Notes under the pieces: model-generated
The model's input: the letters and a program-made list of their open reading frames with translations, nothing else
Database searches by the model: none
Told to the model about the DNA's origin: nothing
Shown: positions 1 to 11,486 of the stretch, one piece after another
Layout: every line of letters begins with the position of its first letter
Numbering within the stretch: position 1 is the first letter of the stretch
Position numbers and translations under genes: made by a program
Assembly (NCBI GenBank): GCA_023653785.1
Contig: JAMKCH010014245.1
Coordinates: 33,035 to 97,034, forward strand
Length of the DNA stretch: 64,000 bases
Source of the DNA: Ophioderma brevispina
Lineage: Eukaryota; Echinodermata; Ophiuroidea; Amphilepidida; Ophiodermatidae
Reading direction: 5' to 3'

Positions 1-25
1 GTTGACCGGTCTATGCCCTATGTGG

Positions 26-165
26 TTATATTATCAATGAGTACGAGTATATGATATTCATCTAATAGACACGTTTGTTGATGAAAGTTACGACAAACCT
101 AGCCTACAAATTTCCTGGATGTCTCATTATTGCCCCTATCTGTTTTGGGTAAAATATATCTACAT
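26..165. repeat. Truncated copy of a dispersed repeat (partner near 30.2-30.37 kb)
   Basis: The stretch with 'atcaatgagta', 'taatagacac', 'tttgttga', 'tagcctaca', 'cctgga' and 'ttttgggta' matches, in the same order and spacing, the segment at about 30,205-30,350. The partner lies just downstream of a tRNA-like head at 30.12 kb, so this may be the 3' body of a tRNA-derived SINE whose head lies outside the window. The rest of 1-395 shows no gene. Confidence 0.55.
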
Positions 166-1254
166 TCTTATAATAACCAACGCTATCATTTGCGAGCAGA
201 TTTTGTGAAAATTGAATTCTTCCTGGCGAATGACAAATGTTATAAATACATAAATGTACCAGGGGCGCTTCAAGTTTATGTTCCAAATCAGGTTGATTAA
301 TTTCAGCATCTTATTCCTGGCCGACCTCCATTTAATTTGGAATTGTCTTCACTGAACGTACACACTCAACTACTTTTACCTGTTCAAATTAGTTTTACCT
401 TTGACGTTGACTTTGCTTATTACTCCTACACTTGACTCAAGTGCGGTTTTACAAGAGATGTACGCCTTGTACGCGGCGGCATGTAGAGAGTAAATGACCG
501 ATGTATTTTCAAACAATAAACTCACATCATACAAAAACAACGTAAGTTGACATTCGAAGAAAAGAACAAGCCAAGGAGTATATTTTTTATGTGATCGGAA
601 AACGAATTGAAATAATAGAAATATTAAGCAACGGTAATGATATAAAAATAATGATGATGGAGAAAAAAAATCTACAAGGGCAAGGATTATTCTCCGCATT
701 CCAAGAACAGTGTATGGTGGTGATAATCTTTACAAATCGTGAAGCTATTTAACAATACATGGCAACTAGCGAAACACCGTTGTTATAAGGAACACGCAGC
801 AATTTGCTGATCCGAAACATCAAAAAAAAAATCATCAAAATTCGTATTTTGCTATTTTTGTGACTGGCATGAATGTGCTAACATAATCTGCAAGTGGTTG
901 GCTTGAAATTCGTGTATTAAGACAAAGCAGTACTTGTTATCTGATTCTGTATTTCTCCGTGCTTATAAAATTCCGACTTGATATAAAAAAGCCGTTCTCT
1001 GTGAATAACCAGATTTATATCGGAATATTGTGCACCTGACCTATAAAGTGTGACCTCCAACCAAACATATTGACTTTGTTTTTGTACTGTGTAAACCGCA
1101 ATCAACGGTTTAGTGTAAATTTTGAGACGCCATAGCTCTATGTCTATTTGCGGTATACGGTATGACAATTTCCTGAAATACTTCCTTTCTCTCAACTATT
1201 TTGTGTTTTCGTTACAACCAAGAAGTGGTTATATGGAATTGTACATACTTACCT

Positions 1255-2570
1255 TTGATTTGCATGCTACAAATGGATTTCCACATTTTTTCGATTCTCT
1301 CGCAATGTCGCTGCTTATCCCCTTTACGTACAAGGTCCAAGTATATATTGTTTGAAAATGCGGTGATCATGTGATGCTTTCTGGTTCATTTTCTTTTTCT
1401 GCATCCGGTGTTATAATCAATACCAACTTATCCAAATTAATCCAGAATGGAATACCTGAATAAACACAAGTGTTTTGCAACCATGACCCCGGGACACTTA
1501 AGCCCAAGGCAAATAGCTTAAAAAATGAATCTAGATAAGTGATAAACATCAACAAGTGGTCTCAAGGGGTGTTGAACCGGACACTTTGAACAAGGCAAAC
1601 ATTTAAAAACACTTGACCACGATCTACTTGTATCATCATCAATCATACAGCCTTTCTTACCCACACCAGGATAACGACGTCCTTGAAGGATATTTCGTGA
1701 ATCTGCATCCTCGTCCCGTGGCTATCCACATGTTTCGTTTATATCGTATTCACTTGACTAGACTCTGATCGCGCATCTGTTAATGGGGTTATTGACATGT
1801 GCATTGACTTATGACTTTTTATACATTTTTACACACTCGTTTTAAGTAAGTTGTATTTATATAACCTTGAATCACTGTTAGTTAATAGATAAGAAACTGT
1901 CATTTCCGGCAATATTTTGCAACATAATTAGATGTCTGATTTTCCACATTTTTTCGATTCTCCTCGCAATATCGCTGCTAATCCTTTTTAAGTACAGTCC
2001 CAAGGAGGTCTATCATTTTCGAAAATGCGGTGAACATGTACAAGCAACGGCTTCGGGTTCATTTTCTGCAGTCGGTGTTATAATCAATACAACTTAATCC
2101 AAATTTAATTCCGAAATGGACATACGCTGAATAACCGCGTCCTGCCAACTTGACAGCGGGGACAATTTTAGACCAAAGGCAATATAACTTATAAAAAGGG
2201 AATTAGATAAGTTAATAACAATCACAGTGGTCTCAAGGGGTGTTGAACCACGGACACTTTGAACTAAAGGCAAACATTTTCAACACTTGCCACGATCTAC
2301 TTGTATCACCTCATCCAACCCCTTTCTTACCCAACACAGGTAAAAAAAAAAACTCCTCTTGTAGGAGTATTTGTGATCTGCACTGCCCGCCCTCGTCCCA
2401 CGGCCTATATTCACGTTTCAGTTAGATCGATTCATTTTATCTAAACTCTGATCGCGCATCTGTTAAGAGGTTAATTGGCATTTCATGACTTATGACTTTT
2501 AATCAATGTTGCTGCTCGTTTTTAATAAGTTGTATTTAGATGACCTTGAATTACTGTCGTTGAAATAGGA
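1255..2570 (+). repeat. Inner tandem duplication in unit A, two copies of about 660 bp
   Basis: The block starting 'ccacattttttcgattctc' occurs at about 1280 and again at about 1942. Each is followed by the same landmarks: 'gttcattttctgca', 'ggtgttataatcaata', 'ctagataagtgataa', 'gatctacttgtatca' and 'ctgatcgcgcatctgttaa'. The two copies differ by real substitutions and small blocks. They are more diverged from each other than each is from its counterpart in unit B, so this duplication is older than the 5.85-kb one. Confidence 0.85.
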
Positions 2571-3240
2571 TATGGAAAATAAATTTTGCAACATACTTAT
2601 AGACTGTCTCAAGAGTGAGTGTTTACTGCGCTATAAGTAAACAAATATAAGCAGGCCATTTAACATACCATTAATCGGTAAGATTTTTTTAAAACTTGTT
2701 GTAGAATTTTCTCCTGATAAAGGAACACATCCATATCTTGAGCTGAGAATTACAAGGTTGTAACCGACATTTGGTCATTTTTGAGTGGCCATTTTAAAGG
2801 GGCACCACCCGGTCTCATGCTCGACGCCCCAACCAACCTGAGCATTTTGGTACCATTAGAACGCTTTATTTCTCTCATCTCATCTGTAGCTGCACGAGAA
2901 TATTACATTAAAGTTTTTGAAAATTGCTCAGAAAGGTTCCAAGTGGCCCTCAGGACATTAAATTTCGTAAAAATGACGAGTTACGCTGTTCTCGAATTGA
3001 AATATAATTATGTTAGTCAGCCAAAGCAAATGATTCGTTTTGTAGCTAAATTGATTGGCGATATACGCATTTTTAAATTGTTCGCCTACCTCGTATTCGA
3101 TGCTATTCTTGTGGCAACACAAAATGACCATATCTCTAGAACCATAAGTCCAACTGACACGAGCTTTTCAGCAACACAAAATACGAGTTTGCTCAACAAA
3201 GTACTTATTTTGCTAGGATCATGACTATAGACCGGATCAA

Positions 3241-3422
3241 TATGACGTCAGCCACCAAACAGGTTGGTGACAGATGTCATCATTCCAGTACTACAATAAC
3301 ATCAGCTTTCAATCGATCATGTTTAGCGATTGCAAATGGATCATTGACAGGTGAAATGATCGTAGTACTGGAATGCGTCATCTTGTCCACCAACTGGCTG
3401 ACTATTGAATACGTCATTTATG
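3241..3422. repeat. Fold-back element with CRE-like ends (unit A)
   Basis: The left arm (about 3243-3300: 'gacgtcagccacca', 'ggttggtg', 'cattccagtactac') is the inverse complement of the right arm (about 3360-3418: 'gtagtactggaatg', 'gtccaccaactggctgac', 'tacgtc'). Arms are about 55 bp around a loop of about 60 bp. The left end carries TGACGTCA, a palindromic CRE-type sequence. A short non-autonomous inverted-repeat transposon is the simplest reading. Confidence 0.65.
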
Positions 3423-4989
3423 TTAAGCTAGGGCGTTAAGGATTGAGCGCAGCAGTATGGAGTACGTGTAGTACAGGAAATGTAAGTTTAAAAGTAGTAT
3501 AAGGATTACGATCAATAATAGAGATGATTTATTAAGATTAATGAAACAAGGACATCAGCTGCAACAGGGTTGCCCAATTTGTGTCACTGTTATTTGGGTT
3601 CGTCATCCATATCAAATGAAGATATACATATATATCAAGTTAATTTAGTTCAAATGTGTGCCTGTAACAGTTTCTCAAGTGTGAATGCAAATAGGTTTGG
3701 TTCATATTACCCCAGTCGCACTTGTTGAGCTGAATCGTCTTAGCTCCGTTGGCAAACGCATCTTCATCCAGTATCAGCTTCCAATTGCCTAACTGCATAA
3801 TGGAATTAAATCGCCACATTCATTAGCTAAATAATCTTTGCCTCGGATGGAAGGATGCGTACATGACCGACTTTTGTCGACTTTAAAGTAATTGCGCAAA
3901 TGTCGCTATCTTGTTCAGGATTCTTTTTCTTGTTCTTCATCTGCTTCTCGTTTTCACTACATTTTGGAATCCTTTACCTTCATGTCTTCTTCTATATCCC
4001 CTTATGAACCCTAAGGAAAACAAATACCAACACGATCACGCCAAAAAGGGAGTACGTATTGTCTCGTTAGAGTAGAGCAATTTCCCTAACTACAAGCAGG
4101 GAACCGCTCCGTGATTTTGAGAAGTTGCAAAAAAACATGGCCATTTGGATTTAATGGATATACTTCACGCTCTCTGCAATCAGTGTCCCTTGCTTGCATC
4201 TTTTTAGTGTATAATGGTTACATTTCCTTTAAAGATGATCAAAATGTTAGTGATCTGCTTGTTTTGGTTATGTGAAATATTAAAAGAACAAGCACGCAGT
4301 TTCAGGACTTGCCCTTGTAACGCACTTTGCCACCTGTTTTTCTATGCACTTTCTAGGTAAAATGATCCAACTGCGGCCGCCAAATCTTTAAAATGCGCAC
4401 TGTTGCCGAAGGTAAATTCATATTGTAGCGGAACCTCATTTGCGTGTAGGAGGGCTATAAATACACTCTAGAAACACTCGCTACTATCTTTAGTGACAAA
4501 TATTTTGACAAAAAGTCGCGCTTTATGACAAAGCACATTTAGCATAACAGAGTACTCAGAGACTAACCCGCAAATCTTACGCCGGCACACTTCCCTCTTT
4601 TGTTTTCCTTGTTCCTCCCCAGAGCCTCGGTCAGCTGGAAAGAAATCCCAATTAGCCCTCTAGTGACTGTAGGAAGCTGTTATTGGGTTAGGTGACCGAT
4701 AGGTCGTGTAAATGTGCGTCACTTGAGGGAATGGTTAATGTTAAAGCCATCTCGGCCTCCTTATGATTGTTCTTTTTCCGGATGGAGCATTGAATTCCAC
4801 ATCTGACAGCGCTATTATAAAAACAGGTCCCCTAATCTGTATGGGAACTCAGGCAATGTCGGCAAGACTATGACCTCCCGGCATATCTCTTTTTTCTTAA
4901 ATGTAGGAAGCCGACGACCAAATTGATGTTGCAATGATATCTGTAAGATGGTGCAGGTACCAATAAAGTAAGGAAAGGAAATCTATATC

Positions 4990-5290
4990 GGCCAAACAAT
5001 TTAGATCAATTTGGTTTTTAATTTTATTATTTTCAAAATGTTGGGTTTTTAACCTAAAAACACAACAAAAAATAACAAAGTTTTTTATTTTTTTTATTTT
5101 TTTTATTTTTTTTATTGATTTTGAAATTTCACATTGCTAAAGCTTTAAATTATATTACAATTTGTTCAGGTTTTCAAAGTGTAAATGTGTTTGAAATGTC
5201 CTACTTAGGTTGTGTTGTATATTTATATATATATATTATATATATATTATATAGATATATATAGAAATATATATATATCTATATAATCTA
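4990..5290. repeat. T/A-rich tract and (TA)n microsatellite
   Basis: Runs of TTTTATTTT at about 5080-5117 are followed by interrupted TA dinucleotides at 5219-5284. The unit B counterpart is at about 11,106-11,180. No gene is seen in this stretch. Confidence 0.8.
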
Positions 5291-5471
5291 CAAATGGTAT
5301 ATTAGGGAGACAGTGAATATTCCTTAGCTTATAATGAGCTCTTATAGTTATTTAATTAATTAATTTTATTATTTTGTTGTTAAAATGTGATTAAAACATC
5401 TTTTAATTAGTATCATAAATAATATTTCATATCCTTTGACGGATAAAACCGCAATTCTAAGGAAAACGTTA

Positions 5472-5491
5472 GGGAGACAGTAATGTCTCCC
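5472..5491. repeat. Perfect 8-bp hairpin, GGGAGACA / TGTCTCCC
   Basis: An 8-bp inverted repeat with a 4-base GTAA loop is preceded by 'gtta' and followed by 'ttaa'. The unit B counterpart near 11,355 reads 'gttagggagacag' with a partly decayed right arm. It is a small structural motif with no assignable function; it is not followed by a T-run. Confidence 0.5.
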
Positions 5492-5554
5492 TTAAGTATT
5501 CATTAGTACATAACCAAAGATCGTGTTCACAAAGGTGCGATATAGGGTTAATAT

Positions 5555-5605
5555 CTCTAATATATATATATATATATAATATGATATATATATATAGAAT
5601 ATAAT
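5555..5605. repeat. (TA)n microsatellite just before the LTR start
   Basis: Interrupted TA dinucleotides lie directly upstream of the LTR start at 5606. The same arrangement occurs at about 11,440-11,486, so the retroelement appears to have inserted into or beside a TA-rich target. Confidence 0.75.
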
Positions 5606-6243
5606 TGTTACAGGCCCCTAGATAGAATTAGCAATGATTATTTCACTTTGAGTAAAGACTAAGTCAATAATATTAGCACATAAAATATTTGTAAATTAGT
5701 CTAATAACATAATAAAATATTACCTGGGTTGTGTGCATATTGTGTGTGTAAAAACAAAAGGAAAGGTTTAGATAGTTCCGAGTTTATTGATTCTAGGAGA
5801 TTCAAACCAGGAGTTGGCCATAGGTTGCGCACTGCTGCATAATTACACAGTCAGTGAGTAGTTGCTATGAGATCCCAAATCTATACAGTACATGGCATTT
5901 TCCAGTGGAATCCAAGCTTATGCCATAATGGGACTTATTTAGGCATTACTCATATAGAGAGGACTAGAACCTTCTAGAATTGTTTGAGAGGAGATATAAA
6001 GCCCCTGGTGAGAGAAGATGAGGACAGAGTTCAGGAGTTATTAACATCTGGTTCCAAGTTAGTAGCAAAGTATCACGACATCAATACTCCAAGGAGAGTT
6101 TAATACCATCGTGTAAAGTGATTAGCAGAGTTTCCCAGTTGACAGGACAGTAATCAAAGTCTAGTTACACATCTTCCATATAGGGAACATTGTCATGTAG
6201 TCCAGCTCAGCAGTTTTGTACGATTGTGTAGCCGTCTTCGGTT
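5606..6243 (+). repeat. Truncated LTR copy at the end of unit A
   Basis: The sequence starts TGTTACAGGCC and is colinear with the first part of the LTRs at 11,487 and 17,853. Shared marks are 'aaaatatt', 'ttccgagttt', 'ggcgcactgctgcata', 'ccttctaga' and 'gccgtcttcgg'. It stops where unit B begins. About 450 bp of the 3' portion (polyadenylation signal and CA end) is missing. It is not a solo LTR in the normal sense, because the cut coincides with the tandem-duplication junction. Confidence 0.85.
5966..6000 (+). promoter_or_regulatory. LTR core promoter with heat-shock-element-like motif
   Basis: The triplets GAA (5967-5969), TTC (5972-5974) and GAA (5977-5979) are spaced by two bases each, fitting nGAAnnTTCnnGAAn, the consensus for heat-shock factor. 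TATAAA follows at 5995-6000. The TATA box is also present in the 5' LTR (11,866-11,872). The HSE triplets are imperfect there (GAT, TTC, GCA) and in the 3' LTR (GAT, TTC, GAA). The promoter role is inferred from position in the LTR. Confidence 0.45.
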
Positions 6244-7164
6244 CCTTTGCGTTGACTTTGCTTATTATCCTACCTGATCAAGTGCGGTTTTACAAGAGAT
6301 GGTACGCTGTAGCCGGCGCCGCGGCTATGTAGAGAGTAAATGACCGATGTTGTATGTTCAAACAATAAACTCACTAATACAACAAAACGTATAAGTTGAC
6401 ATTCAAGGAAAAGAACAAGCAGCCAAGGAGTATATTTTTTTTATGTGATCGGAAAAGAAATTAAAAATAGAAATATTAAGCACGGAAATGATATAAAATT
6501 AATGATGATGGAGAGGAAAAAAAAATCTACAAGGGCAAGGATATTCTCCGCAATTCCAAGAACAAGTGTCACGGTGGTGATAATCTTGTACCAAAAGTCG
6601 TTGAAGCTTTTTAACAATACATGGCCCAACTAGCGAAACCCGTTGTATTAAGACACGCAGCCAATTTGCTGATCCGCCGAAACATCAAAAAAAAAAAAAA
6701 ACATCATAAAATTTCGTATTGCTCTATTTTTTGTGACTGGCATGAATGTGCTAAACTACTCTGCCAAGTGGTTGGTGAAATTCGTGTAATTATATTAAAG
6801 ACAACAAAAGCAGTACTTTTTATCTGATGCTGTAATTTCACGTGGCTTATAAAATTCCGAATTGAGATAAATAAAAAAATCCTTTCTCGTGAATATTACC
6901 AGAATTTATAGCGTAATATTGGGCACATGGACCTATTAAAGTTGACCTCATACACAAACCTTATTGATCTTTGTATTCTGTACCGGTTTTTGTTTTTTTG
7001 TTGTGTGTAAGCGAATCAACTGTGTTTAGGTAAATTTTGAGGAGCCATCGCTGATGTCTATTTCGGGAACCAAAAATTCTGTATGAAATACTTCATTCTA
7101 CACTATGTTTGTTTGTTTGCTGTTTTCTTAAACAATAAAGTAGTTAGATGGAATTGTACATATT

Positions 7165-8490
7165 ATCTTTGATTTGAGGCTAACAATGGACCTCCACATT
7201 TTTCGGATTCTCTCGCAATGTCGCTGCTTATCCCTTTTAGTAAGTCAAGGTTATGTTTTCGAAAATGCGGTGCATCATTGTGATGGCTTTCTGGTTCATT
7301 TTATGCAGTCGGTGTTATATACTCAATACAAACTTATCCAAATTAATCCAGAATTGAATACCTGTTAAAACACAAGTGTTTGCAAATGACACGGGGACAC
7401 TTAACCAAAGGCATATAGCTTATAAAATGGAACTAGATAAGTGAATAACATCAACAAGTGGTCTAAGGGGTTGTTGAACCACGGACACTTTGAAATCTAA
7501 AGCAAACATTAACACCACTTGACCCGAGGGCTACTTGTATCATCATCATCATACAGCCATTCTTACCCAACAAAGGATGATAACGACCGTCTTGTAGGAG
7601 TATTTCGTGATCTGCAGCCTCGTCCCGTGGCCTATACTCACAGTTTCAGTTATATCGATTCAGGACTAGACTCTGATCGCGCATCTGTTAATGGGGTTAA
7701 TTGACATTGCATGACTATGACTTTTATCAATTGTACCGTTTTAAGTAAGTTGTATTTATATAACCTTGAATCACTGTTCGTTAAATAGATAATGGAAAAT
7801 GTCATTCCGGCATATTTTGCAAACATGAATATAGATGTCTGTTTCACATTTTTCTATCTCTCGCAATATCGCTGCTAATCCTTTTAAGTAAAGTTCAAGG
7901 TGATCATTTTCGAAAACAGGCGGGGAACATGTGGGTGAAAACATGTTACAGCGAACGCTTTCGGGTTCATTTTTCTGCAGTCGGTTGTTTATAATCAATA
8001 CAACTTATCCAAATTAATTCCAAATGGAGGAATACCTGAATAAAAAACACGAGTCTCTGCAATGACAGCGGGGCCATTTTAGACCAAAGGCAATATAAAT
8101 TATAAAAATGGAATCTAGATAAGTGAAGATATAAACATCAACAAGTTGTCTAAAGGGGTGTTGAACACGGACCTTTGAACTAAAGGCCAACATTAAACAC
8201 TTGACCACGATCTACTTGTATCATATCCAACCATTCTTACCCAACAACAGGATAACCGACTCTTGTAGGAGATTTCGTGATCTGGCAGGCCTCGTCCCAC
8301 GGCCTTATTCACGTTTCCGTTATATCGATTCATTTTAATCTCAAATCTGATCGCGCATCTGTTAATGAGGTTAATTGGCCAGTCAGTGGACTTATGACTT
8401 TTTATCAATGTTACTCGTTTTAAGTTCTAAGTACAAATGTATGTACAGACCTTGAATTATGTTCTTGAATAGATATGGAAAATAATTTGC
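7165..8490 (+). repeat. Inner tandem duplication in unit B, two copies of about 650 bp
   Basis: This is the counterpart of the duplication at 1255-2570. The repeated starts are at about 7194 and 7846, followed by the same ordered landmarks. No reading frame is conserved across the four copies. Confidence 0.85.
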
Positions 8491-9148
8491 AAATAATTTA
8501 TAGACTGTCTCAAGAGTGAGTGTTTAATGGATTCTTAGTACAAATATCGCAGGCATTAACTACCATAATCGGTAAGATTTTTTAAAACTTTTTTAGGAAT
8601 TTTACTCCATGATAAGCGAACACACCATATTGGAGTGAGAATTACAGGTTGTAACAGACATTTGGTCCATTTTGCGAATGGCCATTAAAGGGGCACCACC
8701 GATCCTCAGCCTCGACACGACCACTCACTCCATTAAACCTGAGATATTGGTACATAGGAAACGCTTTTGTATTTCTCTTCATCTTCATCTGTGTGCACGA
8801 GAATATGACAGAGTAAGTTTTGAAAATTGCCTCAGGAAAGGTCCATGGCCCTAGGACAGTAATTTCGTAAAAATGACGCGATTACGCTGTTCTCGAATTG
8901 AAATATAATTATGTGATGTGAGCAAAAGGCCAAATGATTCGTTTGTAGCTGAAATTGATTTGGCGTAATATAAGCATTTTTAATGTTCGCCTACCTTCGT
9001 ATTCTATTCATTCTTGTGAGCAACACTAAAATGACCATATCTCTAGAACCATAAGTCCAACTGACACGAGCTTTTCAGCAAAACAAAATATAGAGTTTGC
9101 TCAACAAAGTACTTATTTTGCTAGGATCATGAATATAGGACGTATCAA

Positions 9149-9343
9149 TATGACGTCAGCCACCAGACATGTTGGTGGACAAGATGCATAACATTCCAGG
9201 ACTACAATTAATTCGCTTTCATCGATCCCAGTTTAGCGATTGCACAGGATCATTGAACATGTTGAATGTATCGTAGTACTTGGAATGAGTATATCTTGTC
9301 CACCAAATGGCTGACCTGGAATACCGGCTATTTGTTAAGTAGG
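9149..9343. repeat. Fold-back element with CRE-like ends (unit B copy)
   Basis: This is the counterpart of the inverted repeat at 3241-3422. The left arm has 'tgacgtcagccaccag' and 'gttggtggacaagatg'; the right arm has 'atcttgtccaccaaatggctgac'. Small indels blur the pairing. Confidence 0.6.
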
Positions 9344-11105
9344 GCGTTAAGATTGAGCGCAGCAGTAAGCAGTAGTGGAAGTCCGTGGAAGTACAGGAAA
9401 TGTAGGTTTAAAAGTAGTTGAAAGAATTAAGATCAATAAATAGGCTGATTTATTAAAGACTTATGAAAACAATGGCATCAGCTGCAACAGGGTTGCATTA
9501 GTGTCACTGTTCGTTGGGTTCGTCAATACATATCAAATGAAGATATCATATATATCAAGTTAATTTAGGTCAATTGGGCCCTGTAACAGTTTCTCAAGTG
9601 TGAAATGAAATAGGTATTGTTACATATTACAAAGTCAGTACTTGTTTTCTGAGCTGATCGTCTTAGCTCCGTTGGCAAACGCCATCTTATACATGATCAG
9701 ATACAATGTGCCTAAATGCAGAATGGAATTAAATCGCCAAATTCATTAGTATATCTTTTGCCTCGGAGGAGGAAGGAGATGCGTACATGACCGACTTGTG
9801 TCGATTTAAGTGAATTGCGCACAAATGTCATCTGTTCGACTTTTTTTTCTTGTTTTCATTTCTTCTCCTTTCTACTTTTGATGCTTTACATTCCATTGTC
9901 TTCTTCTATATCCCTTATGACCCTATAGGAAAACAAATACCCACAGGACGACAGCAAAAAAAGGGAGGTAGCGTTATTGTCTCGTTAGATCTAGGAACCA
10001 TGCCCCTAAATACCAAGGCAAGGGTCCGCTACGTGATTTTTGAGAAGTTGCAAAAAACATGGCCTTTGGAATTTAATGGATATAATCACGCATCTCTGCA
10101 CCAGTGTCTGCTTGCATATTTTTAGTCATAATGGATTTTAATTTCCTTTAAAAGCGTCCAAAAGTTCGTGATCTGCTTGTTTTGGTTATGTGAAAATTAA
10201 TAAGAACAAGCACTCAGTTGTCAGGACTGCCCTTGTAACGCCACTTTGACACCTGTTTTCAGCACGTCTAGGTAACAATGATTACAACGCGGACCGCCAA
10301 ATCTGTATCATAAAATGCGCACTTGCCGAAGGGTAAATTCATGTAAGCGGACATCATTGCTTGTAGGAGTGCTAGAAAATACACTCTAGAAACACTATCT
10401 ACTAGTCTTTAGTGACATAGGTGACAACAAGTCGCGCTTTATGGAACAAAGCACATTTAGATACAGAGTACTCGGAGACTAGACACTCAAAATTTAGCGG
10501 CACACTCCCTATTTGTTTCCCAAGAGCATCGCAGCTGGAAAAGAAATACCAGAGATGAGCCTTAGTGACGTAGGAAGCTGTTATTGGTTAGGTGACCGAT
10601 AGTCGTGTAACATGTGAGCACTTGATGGGAATGGTTCAATGTAAATCCATATAGGCATTCCTTACTGATTGATTCTTTTTCCGTGCTGGAGCATTGAATT
10701 CCACATCTGACAGCGCTATGTATCAAAACAGGTCCCTAATCTTGTATGAGGACTAAGCACGGCAATGTCGTCAAAGACTACGACCTCCCGGCCATATCTC
10801 TTTTCTTAAATGTAGGAAGCCGACGACCAAATTGATGTGAAAAGTTATGTAAGATGGTGCAGGTGGGTACCAATAAGTAAGGGGAAATCTAAATCGCCCA
10901 ACAATTTGATCATTTGGTTTAATTGATTTCACAGTGGAAACTAAAGACAAATAAAAACAACCAACAAATAACAACACGGCTGAGACTTTAGGTTTCAATT
11001 GAATTGATTTTTTTTTGAAATTTACATTGCTAAGCTTTAAAAATTTATATACATTTGTTGCAGGTTTCAAAGTTAAATGTGTGTTAAATTCCACTTCGGT
11101 GTGTC

Positions 11106-11180
11106 ATTATATATATATATCTATGTATATAATATATTAATATAATATATAATAAATATATATATTATATATAAATCTAC
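11106..11180. repeat. (TA)n microsatellite in unit B
   Basis: Interrupted TA dinucleotides, counterpart of the block at 5219-5284. Confidence 0.8.
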
Positions 11181-11486
11181 AAATGGTATATTAGGGTGAC
11201 AGTTGAATAATTCATTAGCTATAATGAGCTCTTATAGTTATTTAAATTAATTAAAATTCAGTATCCTTGTTATTCTAGTGGATTAACCTTCATTTGCATA
11301 AATTAATAGTCATATCTTTGGACGGAATTACACCGCAATTTCTAAAGGAAACGTTAGGGAGACAGTAAATGTTCCCTAACGGTCATTGTACATACCCAAG
11401 ATCAGTGTCCCCAAGGTGCGATATAGGGTTTATAAATATATTATATATATCTTAATATATATATATATATATATAATATAATATAT

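Larger units (their letters stand above)
395..6243 (+). repeat. Large direct tandem duplication, unit A (5.85 kb)
   Basis: The unit begins at 'gttgactttgcttatta' and is followed head-to-tail by a second copy starting at about 6247. Colinearity holds for the whole length, including an inner 660-bp tandem duplication, a fold-back repeat, a long T/A tract, AT microsatellites and the first 640 bp of an LTR. Differences between A and B are dominated by one- or two-base gains and losses, with relatively few substitutions. The junction falls inside the LTR, a few bases after 'gccgtcttcggtt'. No convincing gene is seen; the longest ORF (2781-3224, 147 codons) is not open in unit B and matches nothing I recognise. 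Confidence 0.9.

Noticed and set aside
2781..3439. 147- and 72-codon plus-strand ORFs in unit A
   Set aside because: The equivalent region of unit B is not open, nothing is recognisable, and part of it is an inverted repeat.
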